Assembly (NCBI GenBank): GCA_004554395.1
Contig: SFMP01000167.1
Coordinates: 1 to 16,838 of the forward strand
Reading direction: 5' to 3'
Length of the DNA: 16,838 nucleotides
Source: Myxococcales bacterium
GTDB taxonomy: Bacteria > Myxococcota_A > Bradymonadia > UBA4248
The notes beneath the pieces were generated by a model that was given only the letters and a program-made list of their open reading frames with translations, was not told where the DNA came from and made no database searches. The first letter of the stretch is position 1. Each line of letters begins with the position of its first letter. The position numbers and the translations under genes are program-made. Below are positions 1 to 6,503 of this stretch, one piece after another.

Positions 1-1457
1 AAGTTTCTGTTTTCAATATTATAATATTTAGATTCCTTACCGTTGTAACAAATTGAATTCATTGTATTAAACAATGATTCACTGGAATCGCCAAAATTAT
101 ATTCATTCGGCACGCAGCCACCGCAACCTAATTTCTCTATGGTAGTAAAATTATTCTCTATACTTTCGTTGTAACAGTATTGACATTCTTCTATAATTTC
201 GCCATCACAATCAACTCTCCCCTTTAAGTCATCTGCACATTTTGTCTGACCATTGCTACAACTCTCTTCTGGCAGGATGTCTCCATTTTTATCACAACTC
301 CGACGCGAATTATTCAAATTATTACACGCAATCAAGTTGTCTTTTGGGGAAGATGGTAAACATTCAGTTTGAAGCGGAATTGACTCATTCTGTTTACACC
401 ATGCGACTTTGTCATTCGCGCAAATATACAATCTTGACTTTACATCGTTTTTATCACAAAATACAACCCTATTTTCTTCATCGCACGTCATATTGTTAGC
501 TACTTGTGTGGCAACATCTTGAGCATTTCCACATTTTAAAAGCGTTCCATCTTTGCATTCGTATTGTTTTCCCGATTTGCATATATAGCGTTTGCATTTA
601 TCGCCGTTTTCGTCGCATCCCAATGGGCAAGTGGTTTTGGTTGGGGGTGCTTCGCCGTTGTCTTGGCACTCGTACATGATGCTGGAACCGTTCACCTTTT
701 GACATATCGATCGTTTGACGGTTGACTCCCACTTTTGATCTTTACAAATTTTGATCATTTTGCCTTCGCATATCGGAGTGTCGTTTGGTGTGCATTTATC
801 AGTTAGATCGGGATCTTGTTTGCAACCTTGGTGATCGTCGGCGCAACCATTGGGGCAAGGTGTTTTCCTGACTATATTGCCATCGCATCCATAGTTATTG
901 CTCACGTTATTCGAACTAAAGCATGTATCGCTTGCAGTGATGTCGTGACTTTTATCGTTACTGAATTTGAGAACGCCATTATCACAATGATAAGTGCGAT
1001 TGGGATCGTCATAATTATCGCAATCCTTCGCTTCGATTTGACCGCCGCTTGGCCTTATCAAATGATAACAAACACTTTGTTTAGCACATAAGACGATGCC
1101 TTTGTCATCGATATCCTTGCCTTTGACTTGAGCGATATCTGCAACACGACCGTTGATGCACGATCCAACGGTCACTGTCGTATTCTCGTAGATGGCGCCG
1201 CTCGACGGTACGACCCAAGTTGCTTTACCTGAATCGCATGTGACTTGAAGTTCGACGGTATCACCGCAGGCGTGGGCAGATGGCAATGCGAGGGCTATCG
1301 CGATGAGAAGACAATGACGCGAAGTGATGGTTTGCGATAAACGCCGTCGAATGTGATGCGCATTGTCGTTGAGCGATGACGAATTCTGGGGCGTTTTCGT
1401 CGTGGCGTAGTCGTCGTTTTGTCGTTCGTGTTTAGCTCTTTCTTGAACTTTGCACAT
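1..1457 (-). CDS. Secreted Cys-rich protein, C-terminus beyond window (partial)
   Basis: Reading the minus strand from an ATG at 1457 gives 485 codons with no stop, running off the left edge, so the C-terminus is missing. GGAGAG lies 8 nt upstream of the ATG. The N-terminus has an unusually long hydrophilic n-region (about 48 residues), then a hydrophobic stretch HCLLIAIALALPSAHA and CGD, which fits export with cleavage after AHA or possibly lipidation of Cys64. No ATG, GTG or TTG lies closer to the hydrophobic stretch, so the long leader appears real. The mature part is rich in Cys, Asp, Asn and Lys, with repeated knots such as CPNGCADDHQGC and CPLGCDENGDKC, suggesting small disulfide-bonded modules outside the cytoplasm. 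I do not recognise a named family. It has no MopE motif, unlike the big Cys-rich gene at the right. Toward the left edge the gene becomes AT-rich. It lies 69 bp downstream of the pfk-mazG group on the same strand; no terminator was seen between them. Confidence 0.82.
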   Translation of the reverse strand, partial: MCKVQERAKHERQNDDYATTKTPQNSSSLNDNAHHIRRRLSQTITSRHCLLIAIALALPSAHACGDTVELQVTCDSGKATWVVPSSGAIYENTTVTVGSCINGRVADIAQVKGKDIDDKGIVLCAKQSVCYHLIRPSGGQIEAKDCDNYDDPNRTYHCDNGVLKFSNDKSHDITASDTCFSSNNVSNNYGCDGNIVRKTPCPNGCADDHQGCKQDPDLTDKCTPNDTPICEGKMIKICKDQKWESTVKRSICQKVNGSSIMYECQDNGEAPPTKTTCPLGCDENGDKCKRYICKSGKQYECKDGTLLKCGNAQDVATQVANNMTCDEENRVVFCDKNDVKSRLYICANDKVAWCKQNESIPLQTECLPSSPKDNLIACNNLNNSRRSCDKNGDILPEESCSNGQTKCADDLKGRVDCDGEIIEECQYCYNESIENNFTTIEKLGCGGCVPNEYNFGDSSESLFNTMNSICYNGKESKYYNIENRN

Positions 1458-1526
1458 GTCTTCCACTCTCCATTGAAACGGATAAAAGATGGGGGGCTTT
1501 ATCAATGATAGCTATGATGTCAGGTA

Positions 1527-1859
1527 TTATTTGAACAAGTCGATATCGAACGCATCGGGCGTTTCGTTTTCGATGTGTTGTTCGTCGACGGAGTCTTGTA
1601 GTTCGTCGAGTTGGTTTGAAATGGCGTGGTGTGTATCTTTGAGTAGGACTTGTGTCGAGCGTTTGAGGTCGCTCATGCGCGTGCGTTGTTCGATTTTGAT
1701 TTCGCGCAGAGTTTTCATAATCTTTCGTTGATTCTCTTGAATCACCGAAAGTTGAGTTTGGATGGTGAGCATGGCGTCGACGAGGCCTTGCGTGCTGCCC
1801 GACGGCGAGTTGGCGCGGAGTAGGGCAGAGAGGACGGATTCGGTGGAATGTTCGTTCAT
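1527..1859 (-). CDS. Small hypothetical coiled-coil protein
   Basis: A 110-residue acidic/charged protein whose ATG overlaps the mazG-like stop codon as ATGA (4 bp), a strong sign that it is translated in the same operon. The middle (about residues 25-95) is a long heptad-like run (LTIQTQLSVIQENQRKIMKTL, then REIKIEQRTRMSDLKRSTQV and onward) with hydrophobic residues spaced as in a coiled coil. There is no Cys, no membrane segment and no signal peptide, so it is probably cytoplasmic. It ends in an acidic tail (DAFDIDLFK). I do not recognise the family. Tight coupling to a nucleotide pyrophosphohydrolase suggests a helper or multimerisation role, but that is inference only. Confidence 0.7.
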   Translation of the reverse strand: MNEHSTESVLSALLRANSPSGSTQGLVDAMLTIQTQLSVIQENQRKIMKTLREIKIEQRTRMSDLKRSTQVLLKDTHHAISNQLDELQDSVDEQHIENETPDAFDIDLFK

Positions 1860-2254
1860 GGCAGAGATTCCTCTAGTTTGACGTGGCGCCAGAGGGCGTC
1901 GAGTTCGTTGGCGTCGAGAGATTGTAGGCGCAAGTGGCGTGCAAGTGCGAGTCGTTTGAGGGCACGGAATCGTCGATCGAATTTGTCGACGCCGCGTTTG
2001 AAGGCGTCTTCGGGCGGAATGCCGGCTTTTCGAGCGAGGTTGACGAGGGCGAAGAAGAGGTCGCCGATTTCGTCGGCTAAGTGACCGTCGTATTGGGGTT
2101 TTGCGAGTGCGTCGCGGATTTCGTCGACTTCTTCTTGGAGTTTGTCGACGACGTCGGCGGCGGTGGGCCAGTCGAAGCCCAGGGCTGCGGCGTCGCGCGA
2201 AATGGCGAAAGCCCGCTTTGTGGTGTGCGGGCAGATGCGAATATTGCGTCGCAT
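1856..2254 (-). CDS. MazG-like nucleoside triphosphate pyrophosphohydrolase, single domain
   Basis: A 132-residue protein of the MazG/all-alpha NTP pyrophosphohydrolase superfamily, which hydrolyses (d)NTPs to the monophosphate and PPi for nucleotide-pool cleaning. Seen in the sequence: a GFDWP start of the domain, an EExxE-type helix (EEVDE, about residues 41-45), a second metal-binding helix DEIGDLFFALVNLAR (about 61-75), and the AF..GV.KFDRRFRAL ending typical of the C-terminal domain of MazG. Full-length MazG is about 260 residues with two such domains; this has only one, resembling the catalytic C-terminal half. The ATG lies 3 bp after the phosphofructokinase stop, with AAGG about 9 nt upstream, and the gene overlaps the next one by 4 bp. 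So the three genes probably form one operon. It has a short basic extension after the domain. The family call is confident; the exact substrate is unknown. Confidence 0.88.
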   Translation of the reverse strand: MRRNIRICPHTTKRAFAISRDAAALGFDWPTAADVVDKLQEEVDEIRDALAKPQYDGHLADEIGDLFFALVNLARKAGIPPEDAFKRGVDKFDRRFRALKRLALARHLRLQSLDANELDALWRHVKLEESLP

Positions 2255-2257
2255 GTC

Positions 2258-3622
2258 TTATGCCTTGGCTTGCGTATCGTGTGGATGATTGAGCATGAGC
2301 ACGGGTTGGCCTGTTTGTATGACGACGTCGCGCCAGAGGTCGCTTTCGGGATCGACGAGGTTTCGGCGACCGACGGAGAGGGCGATGGGGACGTGGACGT
2401 ATTGTTCGTGGAGCATGGAGACGAGGAGGCCGGTGCGGCCGCTCATGGCGGCGTGGGCGGCGTGGGCGCCGAGTCGCGAGCAGTAGATGGAGTCGTTGGG
2501 GTTGGCTGCGCTGCCGCGGATGATGTAGCTAGGGTCGATGTATTTGAGGTTGAGGACGACGCCATCGCGTTTTGCGAGTTCGACGAGTTTGTTTTTGAGG
2601 AAGACGCCGATGTCGTTGAGGACTTTGTTGCCCGAGGCATCGACGGCTTTTGATGCCTGGAGTAGGTTTTGGCCGGCACCTTCTGCGACGAGTACGACGG
2701 CATGGTGTCGTCGTTCGAGGCGGGCTTTGATGCTTTCCCAGAGTCCGTTTTCGCCTTCGAGTTCGAAGGGAACTTCGGGGATGAGGACGTAGTTGACGTC
2801 GTTCGAGGCCAGCGCCGTGTAGGCGGCGATAAATCCGGATTCGCGCCCCATGACTTTGACGAGCCCAAGTCCGTTGATGGCGCTGATGGCTTCGGTATGT
2901 GCAGCGTTGACCGATTCGACGGCGCGCGAAACGGCGGTTTCGAAACCGAATGATCGTTGGACGAAGCTCAAATCGTTGTCGATAGTTTTGGGAATGCCGA
3001 CGATGGCGAGTTTGCGACCGCGTTTTTGGGCTTCTTCGTAGAGCGCGAGCGCGCCTTTTTGCGTGCCGTCGCCGCCGATGGTGAAGAGCATATTGATGTT
3101 GAGTTGCTCGATCGTATCCATGATTTCGTCGGTTTTCGATCCCCCGCGCGACGATCCGAGTATCGTACCGCCGTGTTGGTGGATGACCGAGACTTTGGAG
3201 GGCTCGAGTCGGATGGGCTCATAGCCGTATTCGGGCAAGAAGCCACAGTATCCGAAGGGAATGCCGAGGATGTTGCGCACACCGTATTGATACCAGAGCG
3301 TCATGACGAGTGATCGAATGACGTCGTTGAGACCGGGGCAGAGACCGCCGCATGTCACGATCCCGGCGCAGACTTTTTTGGGGTCGAAGTAGAGCTTTTC
3401 GCGCGGGCCGGCTTTTTCGAGCATGTGGGTGCGTTTGAAATTGAGCTTGAGCGATTCGCCGTCGAACGTCTGATCGATGTCGTGCATGATGAATTCGTCG
3501 TCGCTGACGTAGTTGGCGACGAAGTCGTTGAGACGCGTCGAGAGATGGAGCGGCGAGGGAATCCGCGCCTGACCGAGGCGCTCGATGGTAAAGTCGATAT
3601 TATTTGCGTTCGTCGTTGTCAT
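2258..3622 (-). CDS. ATP-dependent 6-phosphofructokinase, plant-like (group III)
   Basis: Phosphorylates fructose 6-phosphate to fructose 1,6-bisphosphate, the committing step of glycolysis, in the cytoplasm. The 454-residue protein has the family motifs in order: GGLCPGLNDVIRS (92-104), GGDGT (183-187), PKTIDND with the catalytic Asp (211-217), MGRESG (258-263), AEGA (313-316) and DPSYIIRG (363-370). GGDGT rather than GGDDS points to ATP rather than PPi as phosphoryl donor, while PKTIDND and the approximately 90-residue N-terminal extension match the long plant-like group rather than the 320-residue E. coli PfkA. The reading frame extends to 3697, but I chose the ATG at 3622 (MTTTNANN) because AAAAGG sits 8 nt upstream. 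It leads an operon with the mazG-like gene. Its leader contains three 19-bp repeats. Donor specificity is an inference from the motif. Confidence 0.92.
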   Translation of the reverse strand: MTTTNANNIDFTIERLGQARIPSPLHLSTRLNDFVANYVSDDEFIMHDIDQTFDGESLKLNFKRTHMLEKAGPREKLYFDPKKVCAGIVTCGGLCPGLNDVIRSLVMTLWYQYGVRNILGIPFGYCGFLPEYGYEPIRLEPSKVSVIHQHGGTILGSSRGGSKTDEIMDTIEQLNINMLFTIGGDGTQKGALALYEEAQKRGRKLAIVGIPKTIDNDLSFVQRSFGFETAVSRAVESVNAAHTEAISAINGLGLVKVMGRESGFIAAYTALASNDVNYVLIPEVPFELEGENGLWESIKARLERRHHAVVLVAEGAGQNLLQASKAVDASGNKVLNDIGVFLKNKLVELAKRDGVVLNLKYIDPSYIIRGSAANPNDSIYCSRLGAHAAHAAMSGRTGLLVSMLHEQYVHVPIALSVGRRNLVDPESDLWRDVVIQTGQPVLMLNHPHDTQAKA

Positions 3623-3630
3623 GTAGATTG

Positions 3631-3687
3631 CCTTTTGATATTGGGATCGCCTTTCGATATTGCGATGACCTTCAGATCTTGAAACAA
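3631..3687 (-). repeat. Threefold 19-bp tandem repeat in the pfk leader, each copy with an AAGG motif
   Basis: Three abutting 19-bp copies at 3631-3649, 3650-3668 and 3669-3687. The first two agree at 15 of 19 positions; the third is more degenerate. On the minus strand each copy ends in AAGG, AAAGG or AAAAGG, and the copy nearest the gene supplies the ribosome-binding sequence for the ATG at 3622. The array therefore repeats the ribosome-binding region and could also be a set of protein-binding sites about two helical turns apart. Confidence 0.65.
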
Positions 3688-3714
3688 AGCGCATCAATCG
3701 CGCTCGAACCGAAC

Positions 3715-3743
3715 ATTACACTCCATTTTCATCGATTGTGCAA
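3715..3743 (-). promoter_or_regulatory. Weak candidate promoter for the pfk-mazG operon
   Basis: On the minus strand a good -10-like TGTAAT (3720-3715) is preceded at 17 nt by TTGCAC (3743-3738), which matches the -35 consensus only at TTG. It would place the start of transcription about 85 nt before the pfk ATG, upstream of the 19-bp repeats. Evidence is weak; the rest of 3688-3842 shows nothing else I can name. Confidence 0.25.
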
Positions 3744-3842
3744 TTCGGAAATTCACCCACATGTAGCACGGTGTAGTGATGCTATCGCGCGATGGTATCA
3801 AGCGGTGCAGGGCTACCGAGCCGACCCAACCATCCCAAATGT

Positions 3843-4188
3843 CCCCCTCGCCAAATATCTCACATCTGCCGTTGGCAGATGTCCATCCACCTCGCCAAAT
3901 CCATAAACGCCCGCAACGCGGGCGTCTTCCTCCCTCGCCAAATACATTACGCCCGCAACGCGGGCGTCTTCCCCCTCGCCATTTATGGAGAGGGGGTGGC
4001 CGACAGGCCGGGGGTGAGGTCACATTCCCACTCGCAATAATTCTCACATCTGCCACAGGCAGATGTCTATTTCCCCATCTCCATTTATGGAGAGGGGGGC
4101 AGGGGGTGAGGTCAAACGCCCGCCGCAGCGGGCGTCTTCCCCCTCGCCATTTATGGAGAGGGGGTGGCCGACAGGCCGGGGGTGAGGT
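3843..4188. repeat. Mosaic intergenic array of hairpin repeats (array 1)
   Basis: This non-coding array lies between the divergent pfk and infA operons. It mixes three hairpin types. Type B: ACGCCCGC-AAC-GCGGGCGT at 3907-3925 and 3949-3967, and a CGCA-loop version at 4116-4135. Type C: arms ACATCTGCC/GGCAGATGT with loop GTT (3862-3882) or ACA (4046-4066). Type A: a 50-bp double-hairpin module at 3971-4020 and 4139-4188, plus a shortened copy at 4073-4112. B and C hairpins are joined by 23-24 bp linkers beginning near CCCTCGCCAAAT. Type A resembles the CCCCCTC...GAGGGGG intergenic repeats seen in many bacterial genomes. All A copies point the same way. Open frames across this region encode only repeat-derived sequence and are not genes. 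Confidence 0.9.
4073..4112. repeat. Shortened type A module lacking its second hairpin
   Basis: This copy keeps the first stem (CCCCATCTCCA...TGGAGAGGGG) and the closing GGGGGTGAGGT but lacks the GGCC-GACA-GGCC hairpin found in the 50-bp copies. The deletion removes the hairpin as a unit, as expected if the two hairpins are separable modules or if replication skipped the fold. Confidence 0.7.
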
Positions 4189-4220
4189 TCCAATCCACTT
4201 CTCATGCGAAGATTTGGATC

Positions 4221-4249
4221 TTGTCAAGGCGTTGCGGATTCAGTATAAG
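4221..4249 (+). promoter_or_regulatory. Sigma70-like promoter for the infA-mre-fadD operon
   Basis: TTGTCA (4221-4226) and TATAAG (4244-4249) each match the sigma70 consensus at 5 of 6 positions with the ideal 17-bp spacing. The expected start of transcription is near 4256, leaving a leader of about 79 nt before the infA GTG. It is the best promoter seen ahead of the eight-gene operon and lies just beyond the hairpin array. Confidence 0.65.
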
Positions 4250-4257
4250 GTCGCGCC

Positions 4258-4288
4258 CGTGCATTTTGGGGGGAAATTGGAATGCACG
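4258..4288 (+). promoter_or_regulatory. Stem-loop at the 5' end of the infA leader
   Basis: CGTGCATT (4258-4265) is perfectly complementary to AATGCACG (4281-4288), enclosing a 15-nt purine-rich loop with six Gs. It begins within a few bases of the predicted transcription start, so the mRNA would open with this hairpin, as seen in RNA-stabilising 5' stem-loops. No T-run follows, so it is not a simple terminator. Confidence 0.5.
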
Positions 4289-4324
4289 TAGCGCGGGACG
4301 CATTATATGGTTATGGTATTTAAT

Positions 4325-4330
4325 AGGAGG
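4325..4330 (+). promoter_or_regulatory. Ribosome-binding site fixing the infA GTG start
   Basis: AGGAGG ends 4 nt before GTG at 4335. It decides the start in favour of GTG (giving a normal-length IF-1) over the much longer upstream-extended frame. Confidence 0.8.
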
Positions 4331-4334
4331 TACA

Positions 4335-4556
4335 GTGGCTTCGAAAGAGGAAGGGATAACCGTCGATGGAACGGTTGTCGAGGCATTGAGAAATGCGATG
4401 TTTCGCGTTGAGCTCGAAAACAAACACGTCGTTTTGGCACACGTTTCGGGCAAGATGAGAAAGTTTTTTATTCGTATTCTTCCTGGCGATAAAGTGACGG
4501 TTGAGCTTTCGCCGTACGATTTGACGCGCGGTCGGATTACGTATCGCGAGCGTTAA
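4335..4556 (+). CDS. infA: Translation initiation factor IF-1
   Basis: Small OB-fold protein that binds the A-site region of the 30S subunit during initiation. The 73-residue product (read with GTG as Met) is the normal family length and shows the conserved pattern: E..GITVDGTVVEALRNAMFRV, LENKHVVLAHVSGKMRK, then IRILPGDKVTVELSPYDLTRGRITYR. The GTG start is set by AGGAGG 4 nt upstream; the open frame extends further left but only through repeat DNA. It is the first gene of a tightly packed operon and is followed 46 bp later by mreB with no terminator seen between. Leading an mre operon is not the usual place for infA, which is commonly near the spc ribosomal-protein operon or alone. Confidence 0.96.
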   Translation: MASKEEGITVDGTVVEALRNAMFRVELENKHVVLAHVSGKMRKFFIRILPGDKVTVELSPYDLTRGRITYRER

Positions 4557-4602
4557 TCCGACTTGCCGGGAACGTTGAATAACGCAGTCGCGGGGAAAAA
4601 GT

Positions 4603-5640
4603 ATGATTTTTGACCGATTGTTGGGACATTTTTCGAGCGATTTGGCGATAGACCTTGGGACTGCGAATACGCTTATCTATGCAAAAGATCGGGGTATCGT
4701 CGTGCGCGAACCCTCGGTCGTTGCAGTTCAAAAAGAGAGCCGTGGCGAGAAGCGCGTGCTCGCCGTCGGTAAAGAAGCGAAAGAAATGCTAGGTCGTACG
4801 CCGGGCGGAATCCAAGCGATTCGTCCTATGCAAGACGGCGTCATCGCTGATTTCGAAGTAACCGAGGCGATGCTTCGCTATTTCATCATGCGCGCGCATA
4901 ATCGAAAGACGTTCGTTCATCCTCGCATTATCATTTGCGTGCCCTACGGGATTACGGAAGTCGAGAAGCGTGCAGTCCGCGAGAGCGCCGAAAGCGCGGG
5001 AGCGCGCGAGGTGTATCTCATCGAAGAACCTATGGCTGCGGCTATTGGTGCGGGGTTGCCGATTACGCAGCCATCGGGCAATATGATCGTCGACATCGGA
5101 GGCGGGACGACCGAAGTCGCCGTCATCAGCTTAGCTGGCATCGTCAATTCGGATTCGATTCGCGTTGGCGGCGATAAGATGGACGAAGCGATCATCATGC
5201 ACCTCAAAAACAAGTACAACATGCTCATCGGTGAGCGAACGGCGGAACACATCAAGTGCACGATTGGGATGGCGTATCCGGGCGATGAAGTTTTGACGTT
5301 GTCGATCAAGGGGCGCGATCAGACGGCGGGCTTGCCGCGCACGCAAGTCATCAATAGCGACGAAATCCGCGATGCGCTCAGCGACCCGATTCGCCAGATC
5401 GTCCAAGGCGTCCGATCGGCACTCGAAAAAACCCCGCCCGAGCTCTCGGCCGATATCATCGATAAGGGCATCGTTTTGACCGGCGGCGGCGCTTTGCTCA
5501 AGAATCTCGATATATTGATTCGCGAAGAAACCGGCCTGCCCGTGCTCATCGCCGACGACCCATTGACGTGTGTCGTGATGGGGTGCGGAAAAGCACTCGA
5601 TGAAATGGATCTCTTGCGCGAAGTCATGTCGGAGAATTAG
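4603..5640 (+). CDS. mreB: Rod-shape-determining protein MreB (bacterial actin)
   Basis: Actin-like ATPase forming membrane-bound filaments that orient lateral cell-wall synthesis. The 345-residue length is typical. Visible motifs: phosphate-1 DLGTANTLIY (about 17-26), EEPMAAAIGAGLPI, phosphate-2 VDIGGGTTEVAVISL, and the adenosine loop LTGGGALL near residue 290. The N-terminal MIFDRLLGHFSS could serve as the membrane-binding amphipathic helix seen in Gram-negative MreB. GGGGA sits 6 nt before the ATG. mreC follows after 2 bp. Its presence means the cell is probably rod-shaped or elongates along its side wall. Confidence 0.98.
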   Translation: MIFDRLLGHFSSDLAIDLGTANTLIYAKDRGIVVREPSVVAVQKESRGEKRVLAVGKEAKEMLGRTPGGIQAIRPMQDGVIADFEVTEAMLRYFIMRAHNRKTFVHPRIIICVPYGITEVEKRAVRESAESAGAREVYLIEEPMAAAIGAGLPITQPSGNMIVDIGGGTTEVAVISLAGIVNSDSIRVGGDKMDEAIIMHLKNKYNMLIGERTAEHIKCTIGMAYPGDEVLTLSIKGRDQTAGLPRTQVINSDEIRDALSDPIRQIVQGVRSALEKTPPELSADIIDKGIVLTGGGALLKNLDILIREETGLPVLIADDPLTCVVMGCGKALDEMDLLREVMSEN

Positions 5641-5642
5641 TT

Positions 5643-6500
5643 TTGAAAGACCTTTTGAAACGTTACCAAACGGTTGCCGTCGTGTCGTCGTGTGTGGCGA
5701 TTCCGCTCGTGCTGTGGGTCGTTTCAAACAGTGGGCGCGATCGCGTCCATGCCCCCGAACGCCCCGTCCTCATGGCAATGGGCAAGATTCAAAGCGGCAA
5801 CGATTATTTGACGGGCAATGCGTCGAATTTTTGGACGCATTACGTCGATCTCATCCATACCGAAGATGAGAACGAGAGCTTGCGCAAAGAAAATTCGCGA
5901 TTGCGCGAAGAAAACATCGGCTTGCAAGGAATATTGCAGCAAAATGCGCGATTGACGCGACTCGTCGGATTTAAGCAACAACGCCCGATTTATCAATTGA
6001 CGCCGGCGCGCGTCGTCGCCGCCGATATGTCGCCGTATTTTCGCGTCCTGCGCCTCCGGATCGAAGCCGAAACCGACGACATCAAGCCCGAAATGCCCGT
6101 CGTTTCGGCCGATGGCGTCGTCGGACGAATCGAGCGCGTCGCCGGGCGTTATTGCGACGTCATGCTCGCCGTCGACCCGCGTTCGAAGATCGACATTATG
6201 ACACAACTCAACCGATCCCGCGGCATCTTGAGCGGCGTCGGCGCCGACGGTTCATACGATGCGAAGATTTCGTATTTGTTGCGGCGCGACGAAGTCGAAG
6301 AAGGCGAAATCGTCGTCACGAGTGGGCGAGCTGGCACTTTCCCAAAAGAATTGCCCATTGGGCGGATTAAATCGGTCGATACGAAATCATTTGGGTTGTA
6401 TCAGACGGTGACCGTCGAACCCGTCGTCGATTTTTCGCGCCTCGAAGAAGTTTATATCATTACGGGGACGGCTGAGGCTTCGGCAATCGCAGGGAGGTAA
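5643..6500 (+). CDS. mreC: Rod-shape-determining protein MreC
   Basis: Bitopic inner-membrane protein that links MreB filaments to the periplasmic cell-wall synthases. The 285 residues show the family layout: short cytoplasmic end, one membrane segment (about residues 10-28, VAVVSSCVAIPLVLWVV), a dimerising coiled coil (about 75-105, DENESLRKENSRLREEN) and a beta-rich periplasmic domain containing VVSADGVVGRIERVAGRYCDV, LNRSRGILSG and EEGEIVVTSG. The start is TTG, 2 bp after the mreB stop; no ATG or GTG lies before the membrane segment, so TTG is the best choice. Translation is probably coupled to mreB. Confidence 0.94.
   Translation: MKDLLKRYQTVAVVSSCVAIPLVLWVVSNSGRDRVHAPERPVLMAMGKIQSGNDYLTGNASNFWTHYVDLIHTEDENESLRKENSRLREENIGLQGILQQNARLTRLVGFKQQRPIYQLTPARVVAADMSPYFRVLRLRIEAETDDIKPEMPVVSADGVVGRIERVAGRYCDVMLAVDPRSKIDIMTQLNRSRGILSGVGADGSYDAKISYLLRRDEVEEGEIVVTSGRAGTFPKELPIGRIKSVDTKSFGLYQTVTVEPVVDFSRLEEVYIITGTAEASAIAGR
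6492..6497 (+). promoter_or_regulatory. Strong ribosome-binding site for the mreD TTG start
   Basis: GGGAGG lies inside the end of mreC, 6 nt before TTG at 6504. A near-perfect site makes up for the weak initiation codon and supports this start. Confidence 0.75.
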
Positions 6501-6503
6501 ACG

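Noticed and set aside
1527..2254. Toxin-antitoxin pair (MazG-like with a small partner)
   Set aside because: MazG-type pyrophosphohydrolases are not MazF toxins, and the small protein shows no DNA-binding or antitoxin features.
2081..2653. 190-residue plus-strand frame over mazG and pfk
   Set aside because: Asp/Val/Glu-rich shadow of the phosphofructokinase; no family features.
3623..3697. Earlier start for the phosphofructokinase at 3697
   Set aside because: The 25 extra residues come from the 19-bp repeat leader; the ATG at 3622 has the better-placed AAAAGG.
3694..4227. A 177-residue minus-strand open frame, and plus-strand frames at 3776-4291, across the hairpin array
   Set aside because: Their products are translated repeats (PPACRPPPLHKWRGG-type strings), repeated again at 16490-16714; there is no ribosome-binding site or independent protein signal.
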